Below, one piece after another: positions 42,852 through 51,430 of a DNA stretch of 64,000 nucleotides (positions are counted from its first letter, which is position 1; each line of letters starts with the position of its first letter). The translations under genes and the position numbers were made by a program. Below the pieces are notes generated by a model. The model was not told the origin of the DNA and did no database searches. It worked only from the letters and a program-made list of their open reading frames with translations. Location of the stretch: contig JAHEYB010000005.1 in assembly GCA_023251805.1 (NCBI GenBank), positions 1 through 64,000 of the forward strand, in the 5' to 3' direction. This DNA is from Bacteroidota bacterium. Lineage in GTDB: Bacteria > Bacteroidota > Bacteroidia > 2-12-FULL-35-15.

Positions 42852-43100
42852 CTATCTTCTTCTTTCTTCCGCTTCTTGAACAATCAGTTCTCTTCCTTTT
42901 ACTTCTTTACCATTTAACGCTTCAATTGCTTTTTCTCCGTCTGTTTTTTTTGCCATTTCTAAAAATGCAAAGCCTTTTGATTCCCAAGTAATGGTATCGT
43001 ACACAATTTTTGTGGAAACAACTTCTCCAAATTGAGCAAATAGACCTTCTAATTGCATTTCGTTGATGTCTCTATCGAGATTTTTTATAAATAATTTCAT
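42852..43100 (-). CDS. RRM-domain RNA-binding protein
   Basis: An 82-residue single RNA-recognition-motif protein. RNP2 is KLFIKNLDRD at the N-terminus and RNP1 is SKGFAFLEMA (consensus K-G-F-x-F-V/L-x-x). The C-terminus is basic/acidic (VQEAEERRR). Short RRM proteins of this type are common in Bacteroidota and cyanobacteria and bind mRNA, some during cold stress. Both ends abut repeats: the heptanucleotide array at the 3' side and a TTCGACT...GTGAC repeat at 43117-43140 upstream. Confidence 0.93.
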   Translation of the reverse strand: MKLFIKNLDRDINEMQLEGLFAQFGEVVSTKIVYDTITWESKGFAFLEMAKKTDGEKAIEALNGKEVKGRELIVQEAEERRR

Positions 43101-43116
43101 AGTACTACGAATTACG

Positions 43117-43140
43117 CCCTTCGACTAGGCTCAGGGTGAC
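43117..43140. repeat. CTTCGACT...GTGAC-type intergenic repeat
   Basis: CCCTTCGACTAGGCTCAGGG plus GTGAC is an imperfect palindrome closely matching the 51292-51313 copy. It lies 16 bases upstream of the RRM gene start. Confidence 0.65.
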
Positions 43141-43295
43141 AATTAATATTAAACTTAGACTAATCCAGATTTACAACTATTTAACATTCACCAGCTAATC
43201 ATTACAAAGAATGGGTAACAGGACTAATGAACCAATAAACAAGTGAACCAATGAACTAATTAATCACAAATATATTTTTAAAAACAATTTTTTTG

Positions 43296-43303
43296 TATAT
43301 TTG
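43296..43303 (+). promoter_or_regulatory. TATATTTG -7 element
   Basis: Perfect -7 box 18 bases before the ATG at 43322. The -33 TTG is not seen at the proper spacing. Confidence 0.55.
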
Positions 43304-43321
43304 GCTAACCAATAAGCTAAC

Positions 43322-43963
43322 ATGAGAAAGTTAATAACCTTCAGTTTATTTTTAGCTAGTACTTCTTTTCTAGGAGCACAAACCACTACTGACGATTATT
43401 ACAAGCCTGCAAAACCTAAGTTCCTATCAAAGGATAAGGTTTCAGGTTCTATCAGTGTTGGAACGGGACTAAGTGTTTCAAACAACCAAACTACCGCCCT
43501 TACCACTTACATTGCTCCTAAAATTGGTTATCAAGTGAACGAACGCTTCAAATTAAATGTTGGACTAATGCATTATTCAGTTGCTGGCAATACATTTATG
43601 CCTGTCAACCAAAATGAAGCTTTTATAAATTCAAGTAATAAAACACAAACAGGTAATTTATTATTTGTGGAAGGCCAATACCAATTGAACAAACGAGTAG
43701 TTGTTTCCGGAGCGGTAATGTATGATGCCAATAATATTTCCAACAATAAAAATAATTATAAAGCTGTTGAACTTGGCTTAGATTATAAAGTTTCTAAACA
43801 TAGCTCCATTGGTGTTAAAGCTGTAATTTCTCAAGGTGACAGTCCGTATTACAATTCTCATAACGGAATGTATAATTTCGGAGGACAAAATCCTATGATG
43901 TTTGATAGCTTTGGTGGTTTAGGAAATGACCTCACTCATCGCTTGAATTCTTCTATCAGATAA
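43322..43963 (+). CDS. Hypothetical outer-membrane protein
   Basis: A 213-residue protein with a signal peptide (residues 1-19, cleavage near FLGAQ). The body alternates polar and hydrophobic residues in short strands (KVSGSISVGTGLSVSNN, YIAPKIGYQVNERFKLNVGLMHYSV, NKRVVVSGAVMYDANNI, ELGLDYKVSKHSSIGVKAVIS), typical of a small barrel. The C-terminal 35 residues are Gly/Asn/Met-rich and probably disordered. No family recognised. The next gene follows after 12 bases. Confidence 0.72.
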   Translation: MRKLITFSLFLASTSFLGAQTTTDDYYKPAKPKFLSKDKVSGSISVGTGLSVSNNQTTALTTYIAPKIGYQVNERFKLNVGLMHYSVAGNTFMPVNQNEAFINSSNKTQTGNLLFVEGQYQLNKRVVVSGAVMYDANNISNNKNNYKAVELGLDYKVSKHSSIGVKAVISQGDSPYYNSHNGMYNFGGQNPMMFDSFGGLGNDLTHRLNSSIR

Positions 43964-43975
43964 TTCTTAATTTTC

Positions 43976-44641
43976 ATGACAAGAATTAATAAGCCTATAT
44001 CTCACAAGGCGCATTACTTTGTTTTTATTTTTGTAATTGTAGTATTGGTTGCACAATCAATTACTACTTCCGTTTCCATAAATAAAAGTGCTGCATCTTT
44101 TCAATCAGGAGATATTATTTTCCAATCTTCTCAATCCACACAATGTAAAGCCGTACAGTTAGCAACACATTCAAAATACAGTCATTGCGGAATTATATTT
44201 ATTGACAAGGGATTTACTTTTGTTTATGAAGCTGTTCAACCTGTAAAATACACACCTTTCAAAGAATGGATAAAACATGGGAAAGACAGCAAATATGTGG
44301 TGAAGCGATTGAAAAATGCGAGCACAGCTTTAACTCCAGCCGTGTTAACTAAAATGAAAACTGTGCGCGATAAATACATTGGCAAAAATTACGATTTGTA
44401 TTTCGACTGGAGTGATGATAAAATTTATTGTTCCGAATATGTTTGGAAAATATACAAGCAAGCAGTCAATTTAGAAGTAGGAAAATTACAAAAGCTCAAA
44501 GATTTTGATTTAAGCAGCGGACCCGTAAAAGATAAATTGAAAGAACGTTACGGAAATCATATTCCATTAGATGAAATTGTAGTTTCACCACAAGATATTT
44601 TTGAATCGGAGCTGTTGGAAACTGTTTATGATGGGTATTGA
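43976..44641 (+). CDS. YiiX-like NlpC/P60-superfamily cysteine hydrolase
   Basis: A 221-residue protein of the YiiX/YebB (permuted NlpC/P60) family. After an N-terminal membrane segment (residues about 12-32) come QSGDIIFQSSQSTQCKAVQLATHSKYSHCGIIF, with a histidine and cysteine in SHCGI, and the second motif KIYCSEYVWKIY, with a likely catalytic cysteine. This permuted fold hydrolyses peptide or acyl-amide bonds. Substrate unknown. Spaced 12 bases from the preceding barrel protein gene, so likely cotranscribed. Confidence 0.85.
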   Translation: MTRINKPISHKAHYFVFIFVIVVLVAQSITTSVSINKSAASFQSGDIIFQSSQSTQCKAVQLATHSKYSHCGIIFIDKGFTFVYEAVQPVKYTPFKEWIKHGKDSKYVVKRLKNASTALTPAVLTKMKTVRDKYIGKNYDLYFDWSDDKIYCSEYVWKIYKQAVNLEVGKLQKLKDFDLSSGPVKDKLKERYGNHIPLDEIVVSPQDIFESELLETVYDGY

Positions 44642-44867
44642 AAATCATTCTTAAAAAATAGAATACCTATTTACAAAACTATTCAGAACATTAATCACCT
44701 TTTGACTTTCTATAAAAAAATCGTTAGATTTGATATAAAAATATACCTCTACGTTATAGCGGTAACCTCTGCAATTTGGGAAGATTGCCGATACTGGATA
44801 GCGGGTATATACAAGTTAATTCCATCCATAAAATAAACAATAATTAAGCATAAGTAAATACAAACAC

Positions 44868-45647
44868 ATGAAAAAATATCTTTCCTTACTTATTTTGATT
44901 TCTTGCATCTCCTGTCAGACTAAAAAATCAATCATTGAAGAAAATGTATCACTAGAAATATCTGTGTATGAAGAAAATGGTGTGCAGAAAGCTTCCGCAA
45001 TGCCTGAGCTTAATCCCGAAAGCGAATTGAATAAGCATAAAAGAAGGTTTGAATACTTGCTTATGAATGTATCTAAAATGCATCAACCAGAAGCTCTCAA
45101 AGAAAGAACTGAAATTTGGAATTTGTATCCTGATACCCTAAAGTTAAAACAACTTTATCTGGATAAATTCATCCAAGATGAAAAATTGGTAAACTACTTT
45201 GAAGAAACAAATGTACCTATTGCTAACCCGGATGTAGAAATAACCAAAACGTATACTCAAGAAGAATTAATGGAAGTTGCTTCCAAGTTTTTTTACTGCG
45301 ACCAGCTATTACCCGACACTATTGTTCAGTTCCATATTTGTATTGGCATCAATGGAGTAAAAGAAACCAAATGGGATAAGGATTATACATTGCTCGCTGC
45401 ATTCTGCTATGAAGCAATATTTAATAATCTTGATAAAGATTCTTCGCAAATTGAAAAATCCTCTTCAACTGAAAAGAAAATAGCCAGTGAACAATTCAGA
45501 AAAAATATTACAACATTAGATAAATATCTCGAAGATGTGCGATTGGATTTGTTTAGTAGAATGAAAAACAATGCAATCTTAAAACAAGAGCTTTTAGCTT
45601 ACTATGAATTAAATAAGAATAATCTGGCATTTAAAATAATTAGGTGA
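44868..45647 (+). CDS. Hypothetical lipoprotein
   Basis: A 259-residue lipoprotein (lipobox ISCISC at about residues 12-17). The mature region is mainly helical and charged with no recognised domain (for example EEKLVNYFEETNVPIANPDVEITKTYTQEELMEVASKFFYCD). It stands alone after a 226-base spacer with unusual composition, and 13 bases before a DUF4304 gene. Function unknown. Confidence 0.65.
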   Translation: MKKYLSLLILISCISCQTKKSIIEENVSLEISVYEENGVQKASAMPELNPESELNKHKRRFEYLLMNVSKMHQPEALKERTEIWNLYPDTLKLKQLYLDKFIQDEKLVNYFEETNVPIANPDVEITKTYTQEELMEVASKFFYCDQLLPDTIVQFHICIGINGVKETKWDKDYTLLAAFCYEAIFNNLDKDSSQIEKSSSTEKKIASEQFRKNITTLDKYLEDVRLDLFSRMKNNAILKQELLAYYELNKNNLAFKIIR

Positions 45648-45660
45648 CAAAAAATTTCAA

Positions 45661-46305
45661 ATGAGCCAACCAGAGCATTCAAAAATAATAAACAAAGTTG
45701 CTAAGCAAATTCTCAAACCACATGGCTTTGAGCAAAAGGGTCAATCAAGGATATGGTATGACGACCAAGGACTTTACACAACAGTTGTCGAATTTCAGCC
45801 ACATAAATTTGCGCATGGTGCTTTTCTGAATGTTGGAGTTAATTTTCATTGGTTTGAAAAAGAATACACTTCTTTTGACATTGGCTACAGAGAACTTGGA
45901 TTTGAAAAATTTGAAACAGCCGAACAGTTCACTTCGAAAATTGAAGATATGGTAAATTTGGCCCTAGAAAAAGCACTGTCGTATCGACAACTACTAGTGA
46001 GCCTTGAGACTTCAAAGAAAACTATTCTTGCCCATAATTTTACAAGTGACACGTTATGGGGCAACTTTCATAAAGGCATTATTTGTGGACTTACTAATAA
46101 TATACAAGGTCTAATCAAATACTTTGATGCATTGCTTCTAGTAGACCATGATGTTGAATGGGCAAACGACCTTAAATCTAAAGTACGTGAATTAAAAGAA
46201 ATCGCATCGAATAATTCGAAATTTAAAACTGAAATTCTTAGAACAATTCTTGAGTCAAGAAAATTAAAGAAACTCAAGGATATGGAAATAAAATTATTAA
46301 TGTAG
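45661..46305 (+). CDS. DUF4304-like protein
   Basis: A 214-residue soluble protein. The N-terminal part (IINKVAKQILKPHGFEQKGQSRIWYDDQGLYTTVVEFQPHKF...AFLNVGVNFHWF) has the DUF4304 pattern, a fold found in stand-alone proteins and in some toxin-immunity settings. The remaining helical part is unrecognised. No signal peptide. It follows the lipoprotein gene by 13 bases. Function unknown; possible immunity role is speculation. Confidence 0.72.
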   Translation: MSQPEHSKIINKVAKQILKPHGFEQKGQSRIWYDDQGLYTTVVEFQPHKFAHGAFLNVGVNFHWFEKEYTSFDIGYRELGFEKFETAEQFTSKIEDMVNLALEKALSYRQLLVSLETSKKTILAHNFTSDTLWGNFHKGIICGLTNNIQGLIKYFDALLLVDHDVEWANDLKSKVRELKEIASNNSKFKTEILRTILESRKLKKLKDMEIKLLM

Positions 46306-46327
46306 GTTATTATTACAAAATATCACC

Positions 46328-47587
46328 CTACCTATTCTTCTCCTCTATCCACTTCGCCATATACTTTGTACTTCCTAAAGTATGATGCAATAACATTCCT
46401 CCAATAAAATTATTTTGACGATGAGATTTTAAATTGGATTGAAGATATTCAATTTGTTTTAAGAAATTTTCTTCGTGTTTTTGTTTCGAGTAAAACTGAT
46501 TTATAATTACTATTCCGTTTTTTTGACTTTGCTCCCACTCTACTTTATCGGTATACAATTTTACAGCAGCCTCCGCAAGTTCAGCAGGAGTGTTTTCAAT
46601 TGCTCCATTCCATGCAAGATTCCCATGCATTCCTTCTGCTCCAATAGCTGTTGTTACACTTGGCGTTCCACATTGCATTGCTTCTACCAGCTTTCCTTTT
46701 ATTCCCGCTCCGAATCGTAATGGAGCTAAACAAATTCTTGCTTGTTTCACAACAGTCATTGCATCTTCTGCTCTTCCTTTTATCAAAAATCCTTCTTTGG
46801 GATTATTGAGTTCATTTACTTTTTGAGAAGCATAAGCTCCGTAAACATGTAAGTCGGCATCAGGAAGTTTTTTGCGTATCAAAGGCCAAATTTCTTCTTT
46901 TAAATATTGAACAGCATTCCAATTAGGCTCATGCAAAAAATTTCCAATCGTTATAAAATGTGCTCTTTGCTCAAAACTCGGCCATTCTTGAGTTTCCTTT
47001 TCTGTAATCTCGTTCAAAAAAAAGGGCGCATAATGCAATAAGGCTTTATCAATTTTAAAATAATTTTGCAGAAGCTCCATTTCAAAATCAGAAATGATTA
47101 ATGAGCAATCGCTCCGCAAAATACTTGCTATTTCTCTTTTTGCCGTATCTGAAAATAAATCTTCCAATACAAAAGTTCTTTTTTCTTTGAAAGCATTTTG
47201 GCGCGCAATCCGTAAACAATGCAAATCTATTGTGTCAACTATTCTAATTGCATCCGGACAATTTTCAGCCACTCTCCAACCAAATTGTTCTTCAATCATA
47301 AATCGGTCGAAAATCACAATGCTAGGATTCAGTGTTGTAACAAACTCATCAAAACTTTTATTATTGAGTTCAATCTTTACTTTTTCTATTCCTAATTGCT
47401 CTAAGTCAAAAGCATATTCGCTATCACTTGCAGCAGAGGCGAATGTTATTTTCCACGAAGGTGCTCCTTCGGAGCAGCCTTGCTTTAAAAACAATGCTAT
47501 CAACTCCAATATTCTGGTCCCGGCAGCCGATGAATTAGGCTCTGGCCAAACTGTTCCAATGATTAATATGTTTTGAGGTTTACCCAT
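46328..47587 (-). CDS. Glycosyltransferase (GT-B fold, GT4-like)
   Basis: A 419-residue GT-B-fold glycosyltransferase. The N-terminal domain begins ILIIGTVWPEPNSSAAGTRILEL. The C-terminal domain shows FITIGNFLHEPNWNAVQYLKEEIWPLI, ADLHVYGAYASQ, and the nucleotide-sugar site ICLAPLRFGAGIKGKLVEAMQCGTPSVTTAIGAEGM, with a glutamate in LVEAM. Donor and acceptor unknown, probably a surface glycan. Near residue 40 the stretch QGCSEGAPSW is encoded by a hairpin-forming repeat at 47458-47481, an in-frame insertion. Confidence 0.87.
   Translation of the reverse strand: MGKPQNILIIGTVWPEPNSSAAGTRILELIALFLKQGCSEGAPSWKITFASAASDSEYAFDLEQLGIEKVKIELNNKSFDEFVTTLNPSIVIFDRFMIEEQFGWRVAENCPDAIRIVDTIDLHCLRIARQNAFKEKRTFVLEDLFSDTAKREIASILRSDCSLIISDFEMELLQNYFKIDKALLHYAPFFLNEITEKETQEWPSFEQRAHFITIGNFLHEPNWNAVQYLKEEIWPLIRKKLPDADLHVYGAYASQKVNELNNPKEGFLIKGRAEDAMTVVKQARICLAPLRFGAGIKGKLVEAMQCGTPSVTTAIGAEGMHGNLAWNGAIENTPAELAEAAVKLYTDKVEWEQSQKNGIVIINQFYSKQKHEENFLKQIEYLQSNLKSHRQNNFIGGMLLHHTLGSTKYMAKWIEEKNR
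47458..47481. repeat. Hairpin repeat inside the glycosyltransferase gene
   Basis: AAGGTGCTCC and GGAGCAGCCTT are inverted copies (one bulged base) around TTC. The element is GC-rich, at odds with the AT-rich gene, and is translated as KQGCSEGAP. Confidence 0.65.
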
Positions 47588-47658
47588 TAATTATCAATAA
47601 AATTCATACAAATGTATCATTATTTCATTTTTAGAATGATTTGCTGACGAATTAGCTT

Positions 47659-47685
47659 TTGGGGCTTTAATTTTTAGTATCTTTA
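47659..47685 (+). promoter_or_regulatory. Promoter-like TTG-N16-TATCTTTA
   Basis: TTTTG ending at 47661 and TATCTTTA at 47678-47685 approximate the Bacteroidota promoter, 24 bases before the SprB-repeat protein's ATG. Confidence 0.5.
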
Positions 47686-47709
47686 TAGAAACATAAACAC
47701 ACTCCTAAT

Positions 47710-50700
47710 ATGTTAAAAAAAATAAGCTTACTCCTTTGTGTTATTAGCATTCAATTTGCTTTTGCTCAAAACAAATGGACCTCTAAAAATATTTTTGAAC
47801 AAAAAAACTTTATCGAAAATAAAGGGCAATTTGATAATATTAAACTGCCTAACAATGAACTTGTGCGTTTTCAAACAAACATTGATGGTGTTCAATATTA
47901 TTTTACAAGGTCGGGGTATACCATTATTAGAAAAACGAAAGTAAAGAGGACAGAAAAAGACATGGAGGAACAACGCAAGAAGTTGAGCCTTCCTGAAGGA
48001 GAAGATGGAGATGAATTTTCGTACACATTTAATGAGCAATTTCATGAACTACAATTTTCTGAAGCCAATTCCGATGCTATTATTATTGCGGAAGACCGAG
48101 TAACAAACTATTATTCTTATTGTGATTGGAGAAATAATGCCCAGACTATAATCGCAAGCGCCTTTACACATCTTACATACAAAAATATTTATCCATTTAT
48201 TGATATTGTTTTTTCTTTTCCAAAAGATTCGAGTGGGATAAAGTATGCAATTTATTTGCATCCTGGAGCAAATCCAGATAACATCAAATTCATTTTCCCA
48301 TCTTCTGAAAAAGTAAAACTATCCAAACAAAATATTGAAATAAGTTCTTCCTTCGGACAAATAACTGACCACCAACCTGTGTCATTTGAATTGGGAAGCA
48401 GAAAATTTGTAAAAAGTAAATTTACTTTATCCGACAATACTGTTCAATTTAAAGTAGACAATAGTAACTCAAATGAAACAATTGTAATTGACCCTTGGTC
48501 GGTTACTCCGCCATTTAGCGGAGGCGATGACGCTTATGATGTGGATTATGATAATTTAGGAAATGTGTATGTTTATGGTAGCGGCAGCGGTTCAGGAATT
48601 TTAGTGAAATTTAATCCTGCAGGAACAATGGTGTGGACAAATACACCTTTTCCATTTGCACCCGGCTCCAGCGGATATTATGGTGATTTTGCTGTTGACA
48701 GAAATTCAAATAATATTTATTGTGTAGAAGGCGGAAACTTTTCCGGAACAGGTTCAAGAGTTGTAAAAATAAATTCAGTTACTACGGCTACACTTGCTTC
48801 TTTTACCGGCAATCCATTGTTTTCTGAAATGTGGCGAATCGCTTTTAGTAAATGTACCAATCAAGCAGTAATTGCAGGTGGAGGAACATCTAATCCAACC
48901 TATCAAACATGTTATTTAGATTCAAACTTAGTTTCACTTTCTCCTGTTCAATATGTGGTGACCACAAATTGCTGTCACGATGTTGGATTGTTGGCATTGG
49001 ATAATTATGGAAATTGTTATCAGCAAACAAATGAATCTTCTGTAGGTGACGGACTTTTCAATAACACACTTGTGAAGCTTCCACTTCCTGCACTTCTTCC
49101 AGTAACGTATTCTGTAAGTTCAGGGTACGACTTTCGTGAAGTTGGCAGTATACAATATTATAGTCCGGCTATTGGTCAACCTTTGAATGGTTACAATGGA
49201 TTAACAACTTCAAACATTTTCGTTTACTCTTATGATGGTTATGTTCTAAAAAAATGGGACGGACCAACAGGTGCTTTGTTAGCTTATAAAAGAATCAGTT
49301 TTCCAGCGGGAATGGATTCTTCTCAAATATTTTGGGGAGGAATTTCAGCAGACGATTGCGGAAATATATTTATTGGAGATAATTTGAATGTGCGTCAATA
49401 TGATACAACCTTAACATTAATAAACTCTTATCCGATGACCGGAGCAATCACCGATGTTGCAATCAGCAATACCGGTGAATTATATGTTTGCGGAAATGGA
49501 TTTGTTGCCAATGTAACACCTACAGGATTGATTAATTGTACAAGTGGTGGAACGTTGGCACTAACAACCACTTCAACAAATGCAACTTGTGTAACGCCAG
49601 GCGGAGCAACAGCAACTGTTACAGGTGGTAGTCCGCCATATAGTATTGTTTGGAATACTTCTCCTCCTCAATATGGAACAACCATTTCTGGAGTTCCTCC
49701 TGGAACTTACACCGTAACTGTTTCGGAAGGTTCGTGCTTACAACAAGTATTAATCGACACCGTAACAATTGGTGCAAGTGGTGGTGCATTTTTTTCTACT
49801 CCGTTAATTACTACGGGTTGTCCGGGTGCAGTTAACAGCGGAGCAATTACTGTTACTCCTTCAGGAGGTGTTTTACCATATTCTTATAGTTGGTCAACTG
49901 GTCCGAGTGATACAACCAATACCATTACAGGATTAGCAGCGGGAACATATACACTTACTATTACAGATAGCGCAGGATGTACCAACACTTATCCCGCGTT
50001 GGTAGTTGATACCGCCACCGGTGTAAATTTTTCTTTTAGCGGAACAGTAAATTGTAATGGTGATACCACTACTCTTTCCGTCAATCTATCAGGTGGCTCT
50101 CCACCTTATGGTGTAACATGGACAACACCTGTTGCAACCGGAGCAAATTTGCACGGAATAACAGCAGGAAATTTTGTAGGAAGTATTACCGATGCAAGTG
50201 GATGTACTCAACCATTTACATATACGCTTACCGAACCGCCTTTGTTTATTGCCAGTACAACTGCATCGTATAATTGCGCCATTCCTAATTCAGGTGTAAT
50301 TACGGTTGCTGCCTCGGGCGGAAATAATCCATACACATATTCATGGACAGGATTTCCGAGTAACACTACCAATACAAACAGTAGCTTGCCTCCCGGAATT
50401 TATACTGTAACAGTTACAGATAGTAATATGTGCTCAATTGTTTTAGTTGATACCATTGATACCTATGCTCCATTGATAGTAAACGGAACAACGGCTAATG
50501 CATGTTTTGGTGGAACAAATGGAAATGTAATAGCAACTCCATCGGGCGGAGCTGGTGGAACATATAGTTATACATGGACGGGCATATCAACAAATACTAC
50601 CAACACAGTTTCACCTGCTGCACCTGGAACTTATACTGTAAGTGTAGTGAGTGGATCTTGCACAGCTTCTTCAACTTTTACGGTCAATGAAAATCCAATT

Positions 50701-51243
50701 GTAGATACACTAAATTTACAAACGAGTTATTGTAAAGGAGAAACGAGTACCGATTTAGTTGTTGGCGGTGCTACACAATCGCCTTACCAGTGGTATTTTT
50801 TAGGAACACCACTCACAGGAGCTAATCAAAATAATTATACAGCAAGCGTAAATGCAATTAATGGTTATACAGTTACTTGGTTCTTAAACGGATGTGGCTT
50901 TACCACTACTGGAGTTGACAGCACCGTATTTCCTTTTTTAACGGGAACAACTGCAACCAATGTCTTTACTCCAAACAATGATGCAACAAATGATTTATTT
51001 TTTCCTTTTGTAGAATTAACAAATTCGGCAGGCATCAATTATTTTGAAGAATATCAATTACAAATTTTTGATAGATGGGGATTAAAAGTTTTTGAAACCA
51101 CTTCTTCTGAAAAGGGTTGGAACGGAATTACACCGAAAAGCAAAAAAGCAGATGCAGGAGTTTATTTCTGGATTGTAAAAGCAACCAGCAATTGTCACCA
51201 CAAAGAAATTGAAGAAAAAGGATTTGTAGAATTGGTGAGATAA
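47710..51243 (+). CDS. SprB-repeat, gliding-motility-type C-terminal domain cell-surface protein
   Basis: A 1177-residue surface protein. Signal peptide residues 1-19. The N-terminal domain (FIENKGQFDNIKLPNNELVRFQTNIDGVQYYF) is of the kind found at the head of large Bacteroidota adhesins. A beta-propeller-like central part (about 250-600) follows. Five to six SprB-type repeats (about 605-1000) share GGxxPYxxxWxxxxxxxxxxxLxxGTYTVTVTDxxxC. Residues from about 1075 form the type B gliding-associated domain (TNVFTPNNDATNDLFFPFVE...YQLQIFDRWGLKVFETTSSEKGWNG). Export by the type IX system is expected. Confidence 0.93.
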   Translation: MLKKISLLLCVISIQFAFAQNKWTSKNIFEQKNFIENKGQFDNIKLPNNELVRFQTNIDGVQYYFTRSGYTIIRKTKVKRTEKDMEEQRKKLSLPEGEDGDEFSYTFNEQFHELQFSEANSDAIIIAEDRVTNYYSYCDWRNNAQTIIASAFTHLTYKNIYPFIDIVFSFPKDSSGIKYAIYLHPGANPDNIKFIFPSSEKVKLSKQNIEISSSFGQITDHQPVSFELGSRKFVKSKFTLSDNTVQFKVDNSNSNETIVIDPWSVTPPFSGGDDAYDVDYDNLGNVYVYGSGSGSGILVKFNPAGTMVWTNTPFPFAPGSSGYYGDFAVDRNSNNIYCVEGGNFSGTGSRVVKINSVTTATLASFTGNPLFSEMWRIAFSKCTNQAVIAGGGTSNPTYQTCYLDSNLVSLSPVQYVVTTNCCHDVGLLALDNYGNCYQQTNESSVGDGLFNNTLVKLPLPALLPVTYSVSSGYDFREVGSIQYYSPAIGQPLNGYNGLTTSNIFVYSYDGYVLKKWDGPTGALLAYKRISFPAGMDSSQIFWGGISADDCGNIFIGDNLNVRQYDTTLTLINSYPMTGAITDVAISNTGELYVCGNGFVANVTPTGLINCTSGGTLALTTTSTNATCVTPGGATATVTGGSPPYSIVWNTSPPQYGTTISGVPPGTYTVTVSEGSCLQQVLIDTVTIGASGGAFFSTPLITTGCPGAVNSGAITVTPSGGVLPYSYSWSTGPSDTTNTITGLAAGTYTLTITDSAGCTNTYPALVVDTATGVNFSFSGTVNCNGDTTTLSVNLSGGSPPYGVTWTTPVATGANLHGITAGNFVGSITDASGCTQPFTYTLTEPPLFIASTTASYNCAIPNSGVITVAASGGNNPYTYSWTGFPSNTTNTNSSLPPGIYTVTVTDSNMCSIVLVDTIDTYAPLIVNGTTANACFGGTNGNVIATPSGGAGGTYSYTWTGISTNTTNTVSPAAPGTYTVSVVSGSCTASSTFTVNENPIVDTLNLQTSYCKGETSTDLVVGGATQSPYQWYFLGTPLTGANQNNYTASVNAINGYTVTWFLNGCGFTTTGVDSTVFPFLTGTTATNVFTPNNDATNDLFFPFVELTNSAGINYFEEYQLQIFDRWGLKVFETTSSEKGWNGITPKSKKADAGVYFWIVKATSNCHHKEIEEKGFVELVR

Positions 51244-51291
51244 AACGCTTTGACATCTCTGCTTTTTATTAACGCTCCGTAAGTGTGTACA

Positions 51292-51428
51292 CTTCGACTA
51301 CGCTCAGTGTGACGAAGCGTCAGTCTGAGCATTCTTCGGTGAAGCAGACAGACACATCGAATGTCAGTCTGAGTGTAGTCGAATGTCAGTCTGAGCGTAG
51401 TCGAATGTCAGTCTGAGCGTAGTCGAAG
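51292..51428. repeat. Palindromic repeat cluster with three 22-bp tandem units
   Basis: CTTCGACTACGCTCAGTGTGAC (51292-51313) faces an inverted run of three 22-bp units at 51357-51422 (core TCGAATGTCAGTCTGAGCG), with the last boundary at 51428. One unit differs by a single base. The cluster lies between the convergent SprB-repeat and topB genes and could help end transcription. Confidence 0.88.
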
Positions 51429-51430
51429 AC

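Noticed and set aside
44755-44820. Possible integron attC-like site
   Set aside because: Core motifs do not match the GTTRRRY/RYYYAAC pattern and no integrase is in the window, so it is kept only as an odd spacer.
49560-50700. Repeats within the SprB gene considered as DNA-level tandem repeats
   Set aside because: Similarity is at the protein level only; the nucleotide copies diverge, as expected for SprB domains.
51357-51422. 22-bp tandem units considered as a CRISPR
   Set aside because: Units are directly adjacent, without unique spacers.
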